64,000 nucleotides of DNA from Peribacillus sp044761665 (GTDB lineage: Bacteria; Bacillota; Bacilli; Bacillales; DSM-1321): positions 124,001 through 188,000 of the forward strand of contig NZ_JBIWCW010000004.1 of assembly GCF_044761665.1 (NCBI RefSeq), given 5' to 3'. This document shows, piece after piece, positions 1 through 8,128 of this stretch. The stretch's first letter is position 1, and each line of letters opens with the position of its first letter. The position numbers were made by a program, and so were the translations under genes. The notes beneath the pieces were generated by a model. It did no database searches and was not told the origin of the DNA. It worked only from the letters and a program-made list of their open reading frames with translations.

Positions 1-2533
1 AGGAGCTACATTAGCTTACTTTATCAGTGATGCACCGAAACTTGACGAAAAACTTTTAAAAGATCCTGTCACCTCCAAAATCCTTGATAAAGAAGGTAAA
101 TTGCTTGGGGAGGTCGGCACTGAGAATCGTGACTTTATCAATTATGAAGATATACCTGAACAAGTGGAAGACGCATTCCTAGCAACGGAAGATTCCCGTT
201 TTTATTCCCATCATGGGGTGGACTTCCTACGTCTGGGCAGCGCAGTCGTTGCCAACGTCAAAAATGGCTTTGGTTCAGAAGGTGCCAGTACTTTGACCCA
301 ACAGGTTATCAAACGCTCTTACTTAACACCTGATAAAACGATTAAAAGGAAAGTTCAAGAAATGTGGCTGGCCATACAGCTAGAAAGAAAATATACAAAA
401 CAAGAAATACTGGAGATGTATGTAAATAAAATTTTCTTTGCCAATCGTGCGAACGGGATTCTGACGGCTTCCCAGACCTATTACGGCAAAGATCTGGATG
501 AGTTGGAGCTAAATGAAGTAGCCATGCTTGTCGGGTTACCGCAAAGTCCAAGTCGCTATGATCCATATAAATATCCAGAACGTGCAAAAGAACGTCGCGA
601 TATTGTACTTCACCTCATGAATAAACATGGGTATATTAGCGAACAGGATATGAAAAAGGCACAAAATGTTAAAATAACAGCCGGACTTCAAGAGGTAGAT
701 AAAAACCAAATCGATACGACTGCTTATGATGCCTTCATCGATTTAGTAATAGAAGAAGTCGGAAATATGGGTGACTACAATGTGTTTACTGATGGTCTGG
801 AAATTCAAACGACCATCGATAAAGACGCCCAAGAATACGTTTATAAAATGTTGAATAGTAATGACATCATTAGTTATCCTAGTGAAGATTTACAAGCCGG
901 TGTTACTTTGCTCGATACGAAAACTGGCGAAATTAAAGCCGTCGGCGGTGGCAGGAACACGAACGTCAAACGCGGTTGGAACTACGCAACAGACGCTAAG
1001 CGATCACCAGGTTCGACAATCAAACCTATTTTAGATTATGGGCCAGCAGTGGAATACTTGAACTGGTCAACCTATCAACCTATTAAAGATGAAGAGTATA
1101 CATACTCTGATGGAACTCCCCTTAAAAATGCATCAGGCTCTCATTATGGAACGGTTCCTATTCGGGAAGCCCTATCGAGGTCATTGAATATACCGGCCTT
1201 AAAAGCATTCCAAGAAACCGGGAAAGAACGAGCACGTGATTTTGCAATCGACCTTGGCATACCTTTTGATAAAAATAAGGAACTTACCGAATCCGCTTCA
1301 ATTGGCGGTGGTACAGATGTTTCTACTTTAGAACTTGCCGGAGCATACGGGGCATTTGGTAATGGTGGGATTTATAACGAACCACATACCGTCAAGAAAA
1401 TTGTATTACGTGATAAAACTACCATCAAAAACAAAACAGAAACAAAACCTGTCATGAAGGATTCCACTGCTTTCATCGTCACGGATATGCTGAAAAGCGT
1501 CATGACTGAAAGCTACGGAACAGGAAGATTGGCCAACATACCGGGGCTACCTGTAGCCGGTAAAACCGGATCCACCAACTTCACGCCAGAACAACGTGCA
1601 GCAAACAACATACCATCTTCAGGTGTAAAAGACAGTTGGATGGCTGGTTATACGACTAACTATACAGTTGCCATCTGGGCGGGGTATGATAATGCTTCAG
1701 GCAAAAAAATGGAATACCTAGGCGATTCTTCTCAAAGAATACCTAAATACATTTTCAAGAATTTGATGGAACACATGGCCCAATCAAAAGAAACTAAAGA
1801 CTTTGAACAACCGAGCAGTGTTGCAAAAGTTGGCGTCATAAAAGGATCTAATCCTGTAGTGAAAGCCAACCAATACACTCCAAGTGATAGAATCAGTTAT
1901 GAATACTATGTTAAAGGACACGAGCCAACACAAGTTACCACAGAATATGAGAAAATAGATACACCTAGTGTCAGTGCGTCTTATAATCAGGAAAGCAACG
2001 AAATTCAGCTTTCATGGTCTCATAGTGATGGAGATCCACAATTTGAAGTCCAAATGTCTGTTGACGGCGGCTCAAATAGTGTACTAAAAAAATCGAAAGA
2101 TACTAGTTTAACTATTCCAAACCCTACACCGGGAAGTAAGTATACTTTTTCTGTCGTAGCCATCGTTGATAATCAACGAAGCGACCCTGCTGGTGCTACA
2201 GTAGAGATTCCTAGCGCAATTGAAGAAGAGCCTGAGGAAGAGGAAGATATTGAAGAGCCAGCCGAAGATGAGGATTTGGAAGAAGATACTCCTACCGATG
2301 AAGAAGGTAATACAGACGAGGATCCGAATAAGAATCCGGACGAAGGCAATACAGATAATAACGGAAACAATGGTAATGGCAACGGTAATGATGATGCCAC
2401 CAAAGACGACGATGATGTCGAGGATGAGGATCCAGGTAAAGACGATGAGGATAAACCCACAGAAGCTCCTGAACCTGCTCCTGACCCAGAAAAAGACAAA
2501 AATAAAAACAAAGATAAAGAAAATAGCAATTAA
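1..2533 (+). CDS. ponA: Class A penicillin-binding protein PBP1 (3' part; start lies before the window)
   Basis: Bifunctional peptidoglycan synthase anchored in the membrane and acting outside the cell. The reading frame is open from base 2 back through the window edge, so the N-terminal membrane anchor is missing. The glycosyltransferase domain shows EDSRFYSHHGVDF and GASTLTQQ. The transpeptidase domain shows SPGSTIKP (SxxK), SLN (SxN) and GKTGST (KTG). A fibronectin-III-like segment follows, then a roughly 100-residue tail rich in Asp, Glu, Asn, Pro and Lys. In B. subtilis ponA lies downstream of recU, which would be just left of this window. It converges on ypoC and shares its terminator. 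Confidence 0.95.
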   Translation, partial: GATLAYFISDAPKLDEKLLKDPVTSKILDKEGKLLGEVGTENRDFINYEDIPEQVEDAFLATEDSRFYSHHGVDFLRLGSAVVANVKNGFGSEGASTLTQQVIKRSYLTPDKTIKRKVQEMWLAIQLERKYTKQEILEMYVNKIFFANRANGILTASQTYYGKDLDELELNEVAMLVGLPQSPSRYDPYKYPERAKERRDIVLHLMNKHGYISEQDMKKAQNVKITAGLQEVDKNQIDTTAYDAFIDLVIEEVGNMGDYNVFTDGLEIQTTIDKDAQEYVYKMLNSNDIISYPSEDLQAGVTLLDTKTGEIKAVGGGRNTNVKRGWNYATDAKRSPGSTIKPILDYGPAVEYLNWSTYQPIKDEEYTYSDGTPLKNASGSHYGTVPIREALSRSLNIPALKAFQETGKERARDFAIDLGIPFDKNKELTESASIGGGTDVSTLELAGAYGAFGNGGIYNEPHTVKKIVLRDKTTIKNKTETKPVMKDSTAFIVTDMLKSVMTESYGTGRLANIPGLPVAGKTGSTNFTPEQRAANNIPSSGVKDSWMAGYTTNYTVAIWAGYDNASGKKMEYLGDSSQRIPKYIFKNLMEHMAQSKETKDFEQPSSVAKVGVIKGSNPVVKANQYTPSDRISYEYYVKGHEPTQVTTEYEKIDTPSVSASYNQESNEIQLSWSHSDGDPQFEVQMSVDGGSNSVLKKSKDTSLTIPNPTPGSKYTFSVVAIVDNQRSDPAGATVEIPSAIEEEPEEEEDIEEPAEDEDLEEDTPTDEEGNTDEDPNKNPDEGNTDNNGNNGNGNGNDDATKDDDDVEDEDPGKDDEDKPTEAPEPAPDPEKDKNKNKDKENSN

Positions 2534-2568
2534 AAAAAGGTCTAAGCTTAATCGCTTAGACCTTTTTT
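2533..2568. terminator. Bidirectional intrinsic terminator shared by ponA and ypoC
   Basis: The stem GGTCTAAGC/GCTTAGACC has a six-base loop and is flanked by a run of A on the left and T on the right, so it can terminate from both sides. The ypoC stop codon lies at the start of the loop (2548-2550). Confidence 0.85.
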
Positions 2569-3087
2569 CGCTTTTAGTAGCTTGTTTCTTACAAAGAGCT
2601 TTTCAAATTCGATGAATAATTCGCTGAGCTGTCTGAATGAATGGTAAAACGCCGGTCTTTCCATGATGAAAGATAATCTTTCAACCAGGTTTATCGGTTT
2701 AACCGGAAAGGCTTCCATCTGTTTCTTCCATGCACTTAGCTGCACAGGTTTTTCATTCATCCAATAGACTGCCGAAAAGAATAATTTAATTCCTTCTTTC
2801 ATAGGCTCCAAAGCCAGTCCCGCTTTTCTATTCGAAAAGAACAATTCGCAATCCGTTTTAATGAGCATCCATTTTTCAAACAGTTCAGGTATATGCATTT
2901 CCCCACTCTTCCAAGGTGAATACACTTCTTCCCCCCTGAAAAAAAGCAGCTCATATGAAAACACTTCAAACTCATTGGGATTTCTCCACTCTTGATAGTC
3001 TTCCTTTTTTAAAGGTTTTATTTCATTAGGGAAGAAGAATGGATTGTCTAATTCGACCGGCACCTTTATTGAATTTAAATCGTTCAT
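2548..3087 (-). CDS. ypoC: YpoC family protein of unknown function
   Basis: A 179-residue protein with no catalytic motif, signal peptide or membrane segment that I can see. It is rich in aromatic and charged residues and looks cytosolic and helical. It is recognised by its place as last gene of dnaD-nth-ypoC and by its length. Its ATG overlaps the nth stop (ATGA), so translation is probably coupled. The last four sense codons (Gly-Leu-Ser-Asp) are inside the stem of the shared terminator. Function is unknown. Confidence 0.8.
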   Translation of the reverse strand: MNDLNSIKVPVELDNPFFFPNEIKPLKKEDYQEWRNPNEFEVFSYELLFFRGEEVYSPWKSGEMHIPELFEKWMLIKTDCELFFSNRKAGLALEPMKEGIKLFFSAVYWMNEKPVQLSAWKKQMEAFPVKPINLVERLSFIMERPAFYHSFRQLSELFIEFEKLFVRNKLLKAKKGLSD

Positions 3088-3740
3088 TTGGCTTCTATCC
3101 TTTTTAGCCGCTTTTTCCCTTCACGACACAAATCAAGAAGCGGACAGGTTTCACATTTTGGAGACTGGGCTTTACAATGATAGCGACCAAAGAAAATGAG
3201 TCTATGATGTGTAACGGACCATTCATCCATTGGCACTTTGGTCATTAAGGTTTTTTCCACTTCAAGCACATTGTCTTTCCAGCGGCATATACCCAGTCTT
3301 TTGGACACACGCTCTACATGGGTATCCACTGCTATCGCCGGTACGCCAAAAGCTACTGAGACGACCACATTGGCCGTTTTCCGACCGACACCTGGTAACT
3401 TGGTAAGCTCATCACGGTCCCTAGGAACTGTTCGATCATATTCATCAATCAGCATGCGAGACAATTTTTGAATATTTTTAGCTTTATTACGATATAGGCC
3501 TATTGAACGAATATCATTCTCTAGCTCCTCTAAAGGGACACTCAGATAATCTTCAGGTGTTTTATATTTTTGAAATAAATTATGGGTCACTTTATTAACC
3601 AGTACATCTGTACATTGAGCCGAAAGGGCAACAGCAATCACCAATTCAAATGGATTGGAGTGATTCAGCTCACAATGGGCATCAGGAAACATCTCGCCCA
3701 TCGTATCCAGACAGTAACGAATTTGAGCTTTATTCAGCAT
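3084..3740 (-). CDS. nth: Endonuclease III, DNA glycosylase/AP lyase
   Basis: Base-excision repair enzyme that removes oxidised pyrimidines and nicks at abasic sites. At 218 residues it has the family's usual length. The helix-hairpin-helix motif LPGVGRKTANVV contains the catalytic Lys, and VDTHV holds the catalytic Asp. The C-terminal four-cysteine [4Fe-4S] loop C-x6-C-x2-C-x5-C is intact (CKAQSPKCETCPLLDLC). It sits 22 bp after dnaD and overlaps ypoC by 4 bp. Confidence 0.97.
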   Translation of the reverse strand: MLNKAQIRYCLDTMGEMFPDAHCELNHSNPFELVIAVALSAQCTDVLVNKVTHNLFQKYKTPEDYLSVPLEELENDIRSIGLYRNKAKNIQKLSRMLIDEYDRTVPRDRDELTKLPGVGRKTANVVVSVAFGVPAIAVDTHVERVSKRLGICRWKDNVLEVEKTLMTKVPMDEWSVTHHRLIFFGRYHCKAQSPKCETCPLLDLCREGKKRLKRIEAK

Positions 3741-3762
3741 GTTTGTTCTCCTTTAATTCACA

Positions 3763-4458
3763 TTACTGTTCGAGCCAATTATAAAAGGGCACGTCTTTCA
3801 AAGGTTGTGTCGATTCTATTTTACGGTCCCTTTTCTGGTGGACTCTGAATTTTTGCCCTTGTTCCCTTGCTTGTTCCAAGGTTTTGATTCCGTTCTTTTT
3901 CCACTCGAATAAAATTCGGTCTATATAACGGAAATTCAGTTTACCCGAAATGACCGCCTCCCTTAAAGCGGCTTTGATGATATCAGGTTGATGATCATCC
4001 TCCATCCACATTGCAAGGGTCTCACATTCAAATGGTGATAAGGGACGCCCGAACTCCTGTTCAAATATTGTATATAGACTTTCCCCTGCCTTCTGTACCT
4101 CGGCAGATTCAGCCTTTTTCAAAGTCTTTAAGAAACAGTCCATCATTTTTTCATACAGTGGATCGAGCGAATATTTCTCCTGGCCAATTTCCTGATTATT
4201 TTCAACGACCATCTGAACGAATCCTCTTTGAACTAAACGTTGTATTAAGAATAAGCACTCAGATTCCTGTAAAGTCATTCGGTCGGACAGTTGAGATGGT
4301 GCTGGAAAGGGATTGTCTTGTTCGATGAAGCTTTGCAATTGGAGTAGGAGAACCATTTCCTGCTCATTCAGCCCCATTGTCTTATAGTTAGTCAACAAAA
4401 AGGATGGAATCGTAATCGTTCCTTCCTTAAACCAAGCATATAAATGTTCTTTATTCAT
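3763..4458 (-). CDS. dnaD: DNA replication initiation/primosome protein DnaD
   Basis: Helps remodel DNA at oriC and load the replicative helicase with DnaB and DnaI. The chosen ATG at 4458 follows AGAGGTG at good spacing and gives 231 residues starting MNKEHLYAWF; an upstream ATG 10 codons earlier has no such site. The N-terminal winged helix is followed by a C-terminal DnaB_2-type domain with FGRPLSPFE and the YIDRILFEW (YxxxIxxxW) motif used for single-stranded DNA binding. First gene of dnaD-nth-ypoC. Confidence 0.95.
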   Translation of the reverse strand: MNKEHLYAWFKEGTITIPSFLLTNYKTMGLNEQEMVLLLQLQSFIEQDNPFPAPSQLSDRMTLQESECLFLIQRLVQRGFVQMVVENNQEIGQEKYSLDPLYEKMMDCFLKTLKKAESAEVQKAGESLYTIFEQEFGRPLSPFECETLAMWMEDDHQPDIIKAALREAVISGKLNFRYIDRILFEWKKNGIKTLEQAREQGQKFRVHQKRDRKIESTQPLKDVPFYNWLEQ

Positions 4459-4534
4459 GTATTGGACACCTCTAAATAAGTATAACATGAAAAATGTGAT
4501 TCGAATAAGCTTATAATTTTAACAGAATAAATAG

Positions 4535-4575
4535 AAAAAAACGGTTATCTGCCCAATCTGACAGAATAACCGTTT
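4535..4575 (-). terminator. Intrinsic terminator after asnS
   Basis: On the minus strand a stem built from ACGGTTATTCTG and CAGATAACCGT is followed by seven U. It separates asnS from dnaD. Confidence 0.85.
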
Positions 4576-4584
4576 CTCTTGTAA

Positions 4585-5877
4585 TCAAGGATATAAGCGG
4601 TTCAAAAGGCGTGGGAACGGAATGGTTTCACGAACATGTTCAACGCCGCTAATCCATGCCACTGTCCTCTCCAAGCCCAAACCAAAGCCCGAATGTGGAA
4701 CAGATCCGTATTTCCTTAACTCCATATACCATTTATAAGCATCTTCACTCAAACCATGTTCAGCAATACGCTGTTCAAGGAAATCCTGATCATGGATTCT
4801 TTCCGATCCACCGATAATTTCCCCATATCCTTCTGGGGCAATCAAGTCGGCACATAGAACGACTTCCTCCCTATTTGGATCAGGCTGCATATAGAATGGT
4901 TTAATTTTTGTTGGATAATGAGTAATGAATACTGGCTTATCATAGCTTTCAGCAATCGCTGTTTCATGTGGTGAGCCAAAATCGTCTCCCCATTGAATGT
5001 CTTCAAAGCCTTGTTCATGAAGGAATTTGATAGCTTCATCGTAAGTGATCCGTGGGAACGGAGCCTTAATTTGTTCAAGCTTCGTTGTGTCACGACCCAG
5101 AGTATTCAATTCAAGCTTACAATTCTTCAGTACAGACTGAATGACGGCTGTGACAAATTGTTCCTGGACTTCAAGGTTCTCTTTAAATTCCACGAATGCC
5201 ATTTCCGGTTCAATCATCCAGAACTCGATTAAGTGCCTTCTTGTTTTAGATTTTTCTGCCCGGAAGGTCGGACCGAAAGAAAATACTTTTCCTAGGGCCA
5301 TGGCTGCAGCTTCCATATAAAGCTGGCCGCTTTGTGAAAGATAGGCATCCTCATCAAAATATTTTGTCGCAAATAGCTCACTCGTTCCCTCTGGTGCACT
5401 TCCAGTCAAAATCGGCGGATCCACTTTGACAAAACCTTCTTCATTGAAGAATTCATATGTAGCGCGGATGATTTCATTACGGATTTTCATGACCGCATGT
5501 TGACGCTTTGAACGAAGCCATAAATGACGATTGTCCATTAAGAATTCCGGTCCATGCGCTTTTGGTGTAATCGGATAATCAACCGATTCATGAATGATTT
5601 CTATATTTTTCACCTGTAGTTCATAACCAAAAGGTGAACGCTCATCCTTCTGAATGACTCCCGTTACATACATGGAAGATTCCTGTGTGACCGACTTCGC
5701 AGTAGAGAAAAGTTCCTCTCCTACATCTGCCTTCACAACCACCCCTTGGATGAAACCAGATCCATCACGGATTTGAAGGAAAGCAATTTTACCACTTGAA
5801 CGCTTACTAGCAAGCCAGCCTCCAATTGTCACTTCTTGATCGACAAATTTACTAGCTTCTTTTATTGTAATTTTCAC
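4585..5877 (-). CDS. asnS: Asparaginyl-tRNA synthetase
   Basis: Class II aminoacyl-tRNA synthetase charging tRNA-Asn. An N-terminal OB-fold anticodon-binding domain is followed by the class II core with motif 2 (FRAEKSKTRRHL) and motif 3 (GFGLGLERTVAWI). The start is GTG at 5877: a GGAGG lies seven bases upstream, and the resulting 430 residues match the usual length. The longer frame begins with a TTG lying immediately 5' of that GGAGG. I see no T-box leader upstream. Confidence 0.96.
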   Translation of the reverse strand: MKITIKEASKFVDQEVTIGGWLASKRSSGKIAFLQIRDGSGFIQGVVVKADVGEELFSTAKSVTQESSMYVTGVIQKDERSPFGYELQVKNIEIIHESVDYPITPKAHGPEFLMDNRHLWLRSKRQHAVMKIRNEIIRATYEFFNEEGFVKVDPPILTGSAPEGTSELFATKYFDEDAYLSQSGQLYMEAAAMALGKVFSFGPTFRAEKSKTRRHLIEFWMIEPEMAFVEFKENLEVQEQFVTAVIQSVLKNCKLELNTLGRDTTKLEQIKAPFPRITYDEAIKFLHEQGFEDIQWGDDFGSPHETAIAESYDKPVFITHYPTKIKPFYMQPDPNREEVVLCADLIAPEGYGEIIGGSERIHDQDFLEQRIAEHGLSEDAYKWYMELRKYGSVPHSGFGLGLERTVAWISGVEHVRETIPFPRLLNRLYP

Positions 5878-6048
5878 GGAATTTCCCTCCAAATTAACTT
5901 AACTTACTAAGAAATTTACTCTATTTATTATACCTATAGGGCACCTTACAAGCAAATTATTCACCTAATCTACTATAAATGCAATAGTTTATCTTCCTGA
6001 AAGTTATAAAAGTAAAAATAAGAATCCATATCAAACAGATGGAAGGCA

Positions 6049-6090
6049 AAAAAAAACCTACAAATCCCTTAATGAAAAGGAATCTGCAGG
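6049..6090 (-). terminator. Intrinsic terminator after aspB
   Basis: On the minus strand a roughly 14-bp stem with G-U pairs (CCTGCAGATTCC against GGGATTTGTAGG) is followed by eight or nine U. Confidence 0.75.
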
Positions 6091-6101
6091 CTAATTACAT
6101 A

Positions 6102-7286
6102 CTAAGCCATTTTCGCTTTAACGAATGTATGAATTCTTTCTACAGCTGCTTCAAGAAGATCTAAAGATGTCGCATAGGATAGCCTGATGTTATCTGGAGC
6201 TCCGAAACCCGAACCTGGAATAACGGCAACTAGAGCTTCTTCCAATAAAGCTGTCGTAAAATCTTCGACATTGCTGAATCCTGTCAATTCAACTGCACGT
6301 TTGACATTGGGGAACAGGTAAAATGCCCCTTGTGGTTTAATGCAGCTCACTCCCGGTATTTCTACCAATTTCCCATAAATCGTATTCAATCTACTTTCAA
6401 ATGCTTGTCGCATTTCTTCCACCGGTTCTTGTGAACCATCATATGCTGCAATTGCACCATATTGAGCGGTTGTCGTAGGGTTAGAAGTGCTGTGGCTTGC
6501 TAGGTTTGTCATCGCCTTGATGATGGCTTCGTCACCTGCTGCATAGCCAATTCTCCATCCTGTCATCGAATGTGATTTAGAAACGCCATTGATGATGATC
6601 GTTTGCTTTTTCAATTCAGGAGATATTTCTGCAATCGATGTATGTTTTGCTGTTCCATATACCAATTTTTCATAGATTTCGTCCGATATGATCAAAATGT
6701 CATGCTCAAGACAAACTTTACCGATGGCAGCTAATTCCTCTTCTGAGTAAAGCATTCCAGTTGGATTACTTGGAGAGTTGATGATGACCGCTTTCGTTTT
6801 CTCAGTGATAGCTTGTTCTAGCTGTTGGTTCGTTATTTTATATTGGTTTTCTTCAGAACCGACAATATAAACTGGTTTACCGCCGGCAAGTTTGATTTGT
6901 TCTGGGTAACTTACCCAATATGGGATAGGAACAATTACTTCGTCTTCTTCGTCAAGAATCGCTTGGAACAAAGTATAAAGAGCATGTTTAGCGCCAGAAC
7001 CGACAATAATTTCCGAAGGCTTGTACTCTAGGCCTTGATCACGTTTTAATTTAGCCGCAATCGCTGCTTTCAATTTTGGAAGTCCAGCAGAAGGCGTGTA
7101 TTTCGTTTGTCCTTCATTCATGGATTGCATGGCTGCATCGATAATATGTTGAGGAGTATTGTAGTCAGGTTCGCCGGCCCCTAAGCCAATAATATCAAGA
7201 CCTTGCGCTTTCAGTTCTTTTGCTTTTGCTGTGATTGCCAATGTTGTAGAGGGTGTTAATGACTGAACCCGATTAGCTAATTTCAT
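6102..7286 (-). CDS. aspB: Aspartate aminotransferase (class I/II, PLP)
   Basis: Interconverts aspartate/2-oxoglutarate and oxaloacetate/glutamate, feeding the Asp, Asn and Lys families. The 394-residue protein has SPSNPTGM and the PLP-lysine motif SKSHSMTGWRIGY. The ATG is preceded by GGAGG at nine bases. It lies 18 bp after ypmB and before asnS, the same ypmA-ypmB-aspB-asnS order as in B. subtilis; its own terminator separates it from asnS. Confidence 0.95.
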   Translation of the reverse strand: MKLANRVQSLTPSTTLAITAKAKELKAQGLDIIGLGAGEPDYNTPQHIIDAAMQSMNEGQTKYTPSAGLPKLKAAIAAKLKRDQGLEYKPSEIIVGSGAKHALYTLFQAILDEEDEVIVPIPYWVSYPEQIKLAGGKPVYIVGSEENQYKITNQQLEQAITEKTKAVIINSPSNPTGMLYSEEELAAIGKVCLEHDILIISDEIYEKLVYGTAKHTSIAEISPELKKQTIIINGVSKSHSMTGWRIGYAAGDEAIIKAMTNLASHSTSNPTTTAQYGAIAAYDGSQEPVEEMRQAFESRLNTIYGKLVEIPGVSCIKPQGAFYLFPNVKRAVELTGFSNVEDFTTALLEEALVAVIPGSGFGAPDNIRLSYATSLDLLEAAVERIHTFVKAKMA

Positions 7287-7304
7287 AGTAAAAAATCCTC
7301 CATT

Positions 7305-7781
7305 CTATATACTTCGATAATATTTAAGCCATTCCCCTGTTTTGAAATCGTAATAATCATAATTGTAACGTTCAGAGTCGTCGAGATATGTTACTTCCCA
7401 AAGTGGGACATTCTTTTCCATACCAAGCTTAACTGATATGATTTCTTCAGGTTTTAGCTTTTCGTTCACTATGCTTAAAATCTCTTTTTTTGTCTTGCCT
7501 TCTTTAAAATCCCTTACAACTATTTTTTTCTTCTCGTCTTCAGGAATCCAGACAATTTTTTTGCTTCCATTTTTCGTCTTTCCAATGATGACAGAATATG
7601 AAGTCTGACCATTATATAGGTAAAACTCGTCCTTTGTATCAATTCCGCCTGCTTTCTTCGCCTTTTCAAAAGCCTCATTTCCAGCTTCTTTTTTATGCTG
7701 TAATGCTTTAATGTATGCTCCGCTGACAAAACCGATAAAACAAAGGACTAGGATAGAAGCAATAATCAACCATTTTTTCAA
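7305..7781 (-). CDS. ypmB: Membrane-anchored YpmB/TseB-like cell-wall protein
   Basis: A 158-residue protein with one N-terminal membrane segment (about residues 4-25) and an extracytoplasmic domain of PepSY-like tandem type. The B. subtilis homologue, also called TseB, is reported to work in cell-wall elongation with a penicillin-binding protein. The start is TTG at 7781, downstream of an AGAGGG-like site. It is 18 bp from ypmA and 18 bp from aspB, so the three are probably one operon. The function is inferred from the family. Confidence 0.85.
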   Translation of the reverse strand: MKKWLIIASILVLCFIGFVSGAYIKALQHKKEAGNEAFEKAKKAGGIDTKDEFYLYNGQTSYSVIIGKTKNGSKKIVWIPEDEKKKIVVRDFKEGKTKKEILSIVNEKLKPEEIISVKLGMEKNVPLWEVTYLDDSERYNYDYYDFKTGEWLKYYRSI

Positions 7782-7799
7782 GACCGCTTTTCCCTCTCT

Positions 7800-7970
7800 C
7801 TATGTACGATAAATAGTAAATATCGCTTTTTCTTGATCTTTTGAATCCAATGCCAGCCCGAACATCAAATCGTCCTTTTTCAACGTTCGATTCAAAGAAT
7901 CCACTATCTTATACAAATCAGGTGAATTTTGCAGCCTGACCGTCGAGATCACTTCAATTTTACTTTCCAT
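7800..7970 (-). CDS. ypmA: Small YpmA-like protein (DUF4264 type)
   Basis: A 56-residue protein beginning MESKIEVISTVRLQ and ending FTIYRT. ATG at 7970 follows GGAGG. Length and place between dinG and ypmB match B. subtilis ypmA. It has no membrane segment or recognisable motif; function unknown. Confidence 0.8.
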   Translation of the reverse strand: MESKIEVISTVRLQNSPDLYKIVDSLNRTLKKDDLMFGLALDSKDQEKAIFTIYRT

Positions 7971-8128
7971 GAAAATGCTCCTCCGTTTTAACTAAAAATT
8001 GTCAACAATCACTGGTATGTATGGGATTTCAAGGCATAACCACCTTCACATTATACCAGTTCATAAGTTATTTTTCTTCATTAATCCGCAAAATTCCACC
8101 TATATTCAGGAAAAGAATATTAGATTTT

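Noticed and set aside
2173..2529. 118-codon minus-strand Ser-rich frame opposite the ponA tail
   Set aside because: Ser/Leu-rich mirror of the Asp/Glu-rich repeats of ponA; no family or ribosome site.
5878..6101. Possible T-box leader for asnS
   Set aside because: No AGGGTGGNACCGCG-like box or stem I architecture is visible upstream of asnS, and none was seen elsewhere in the window.
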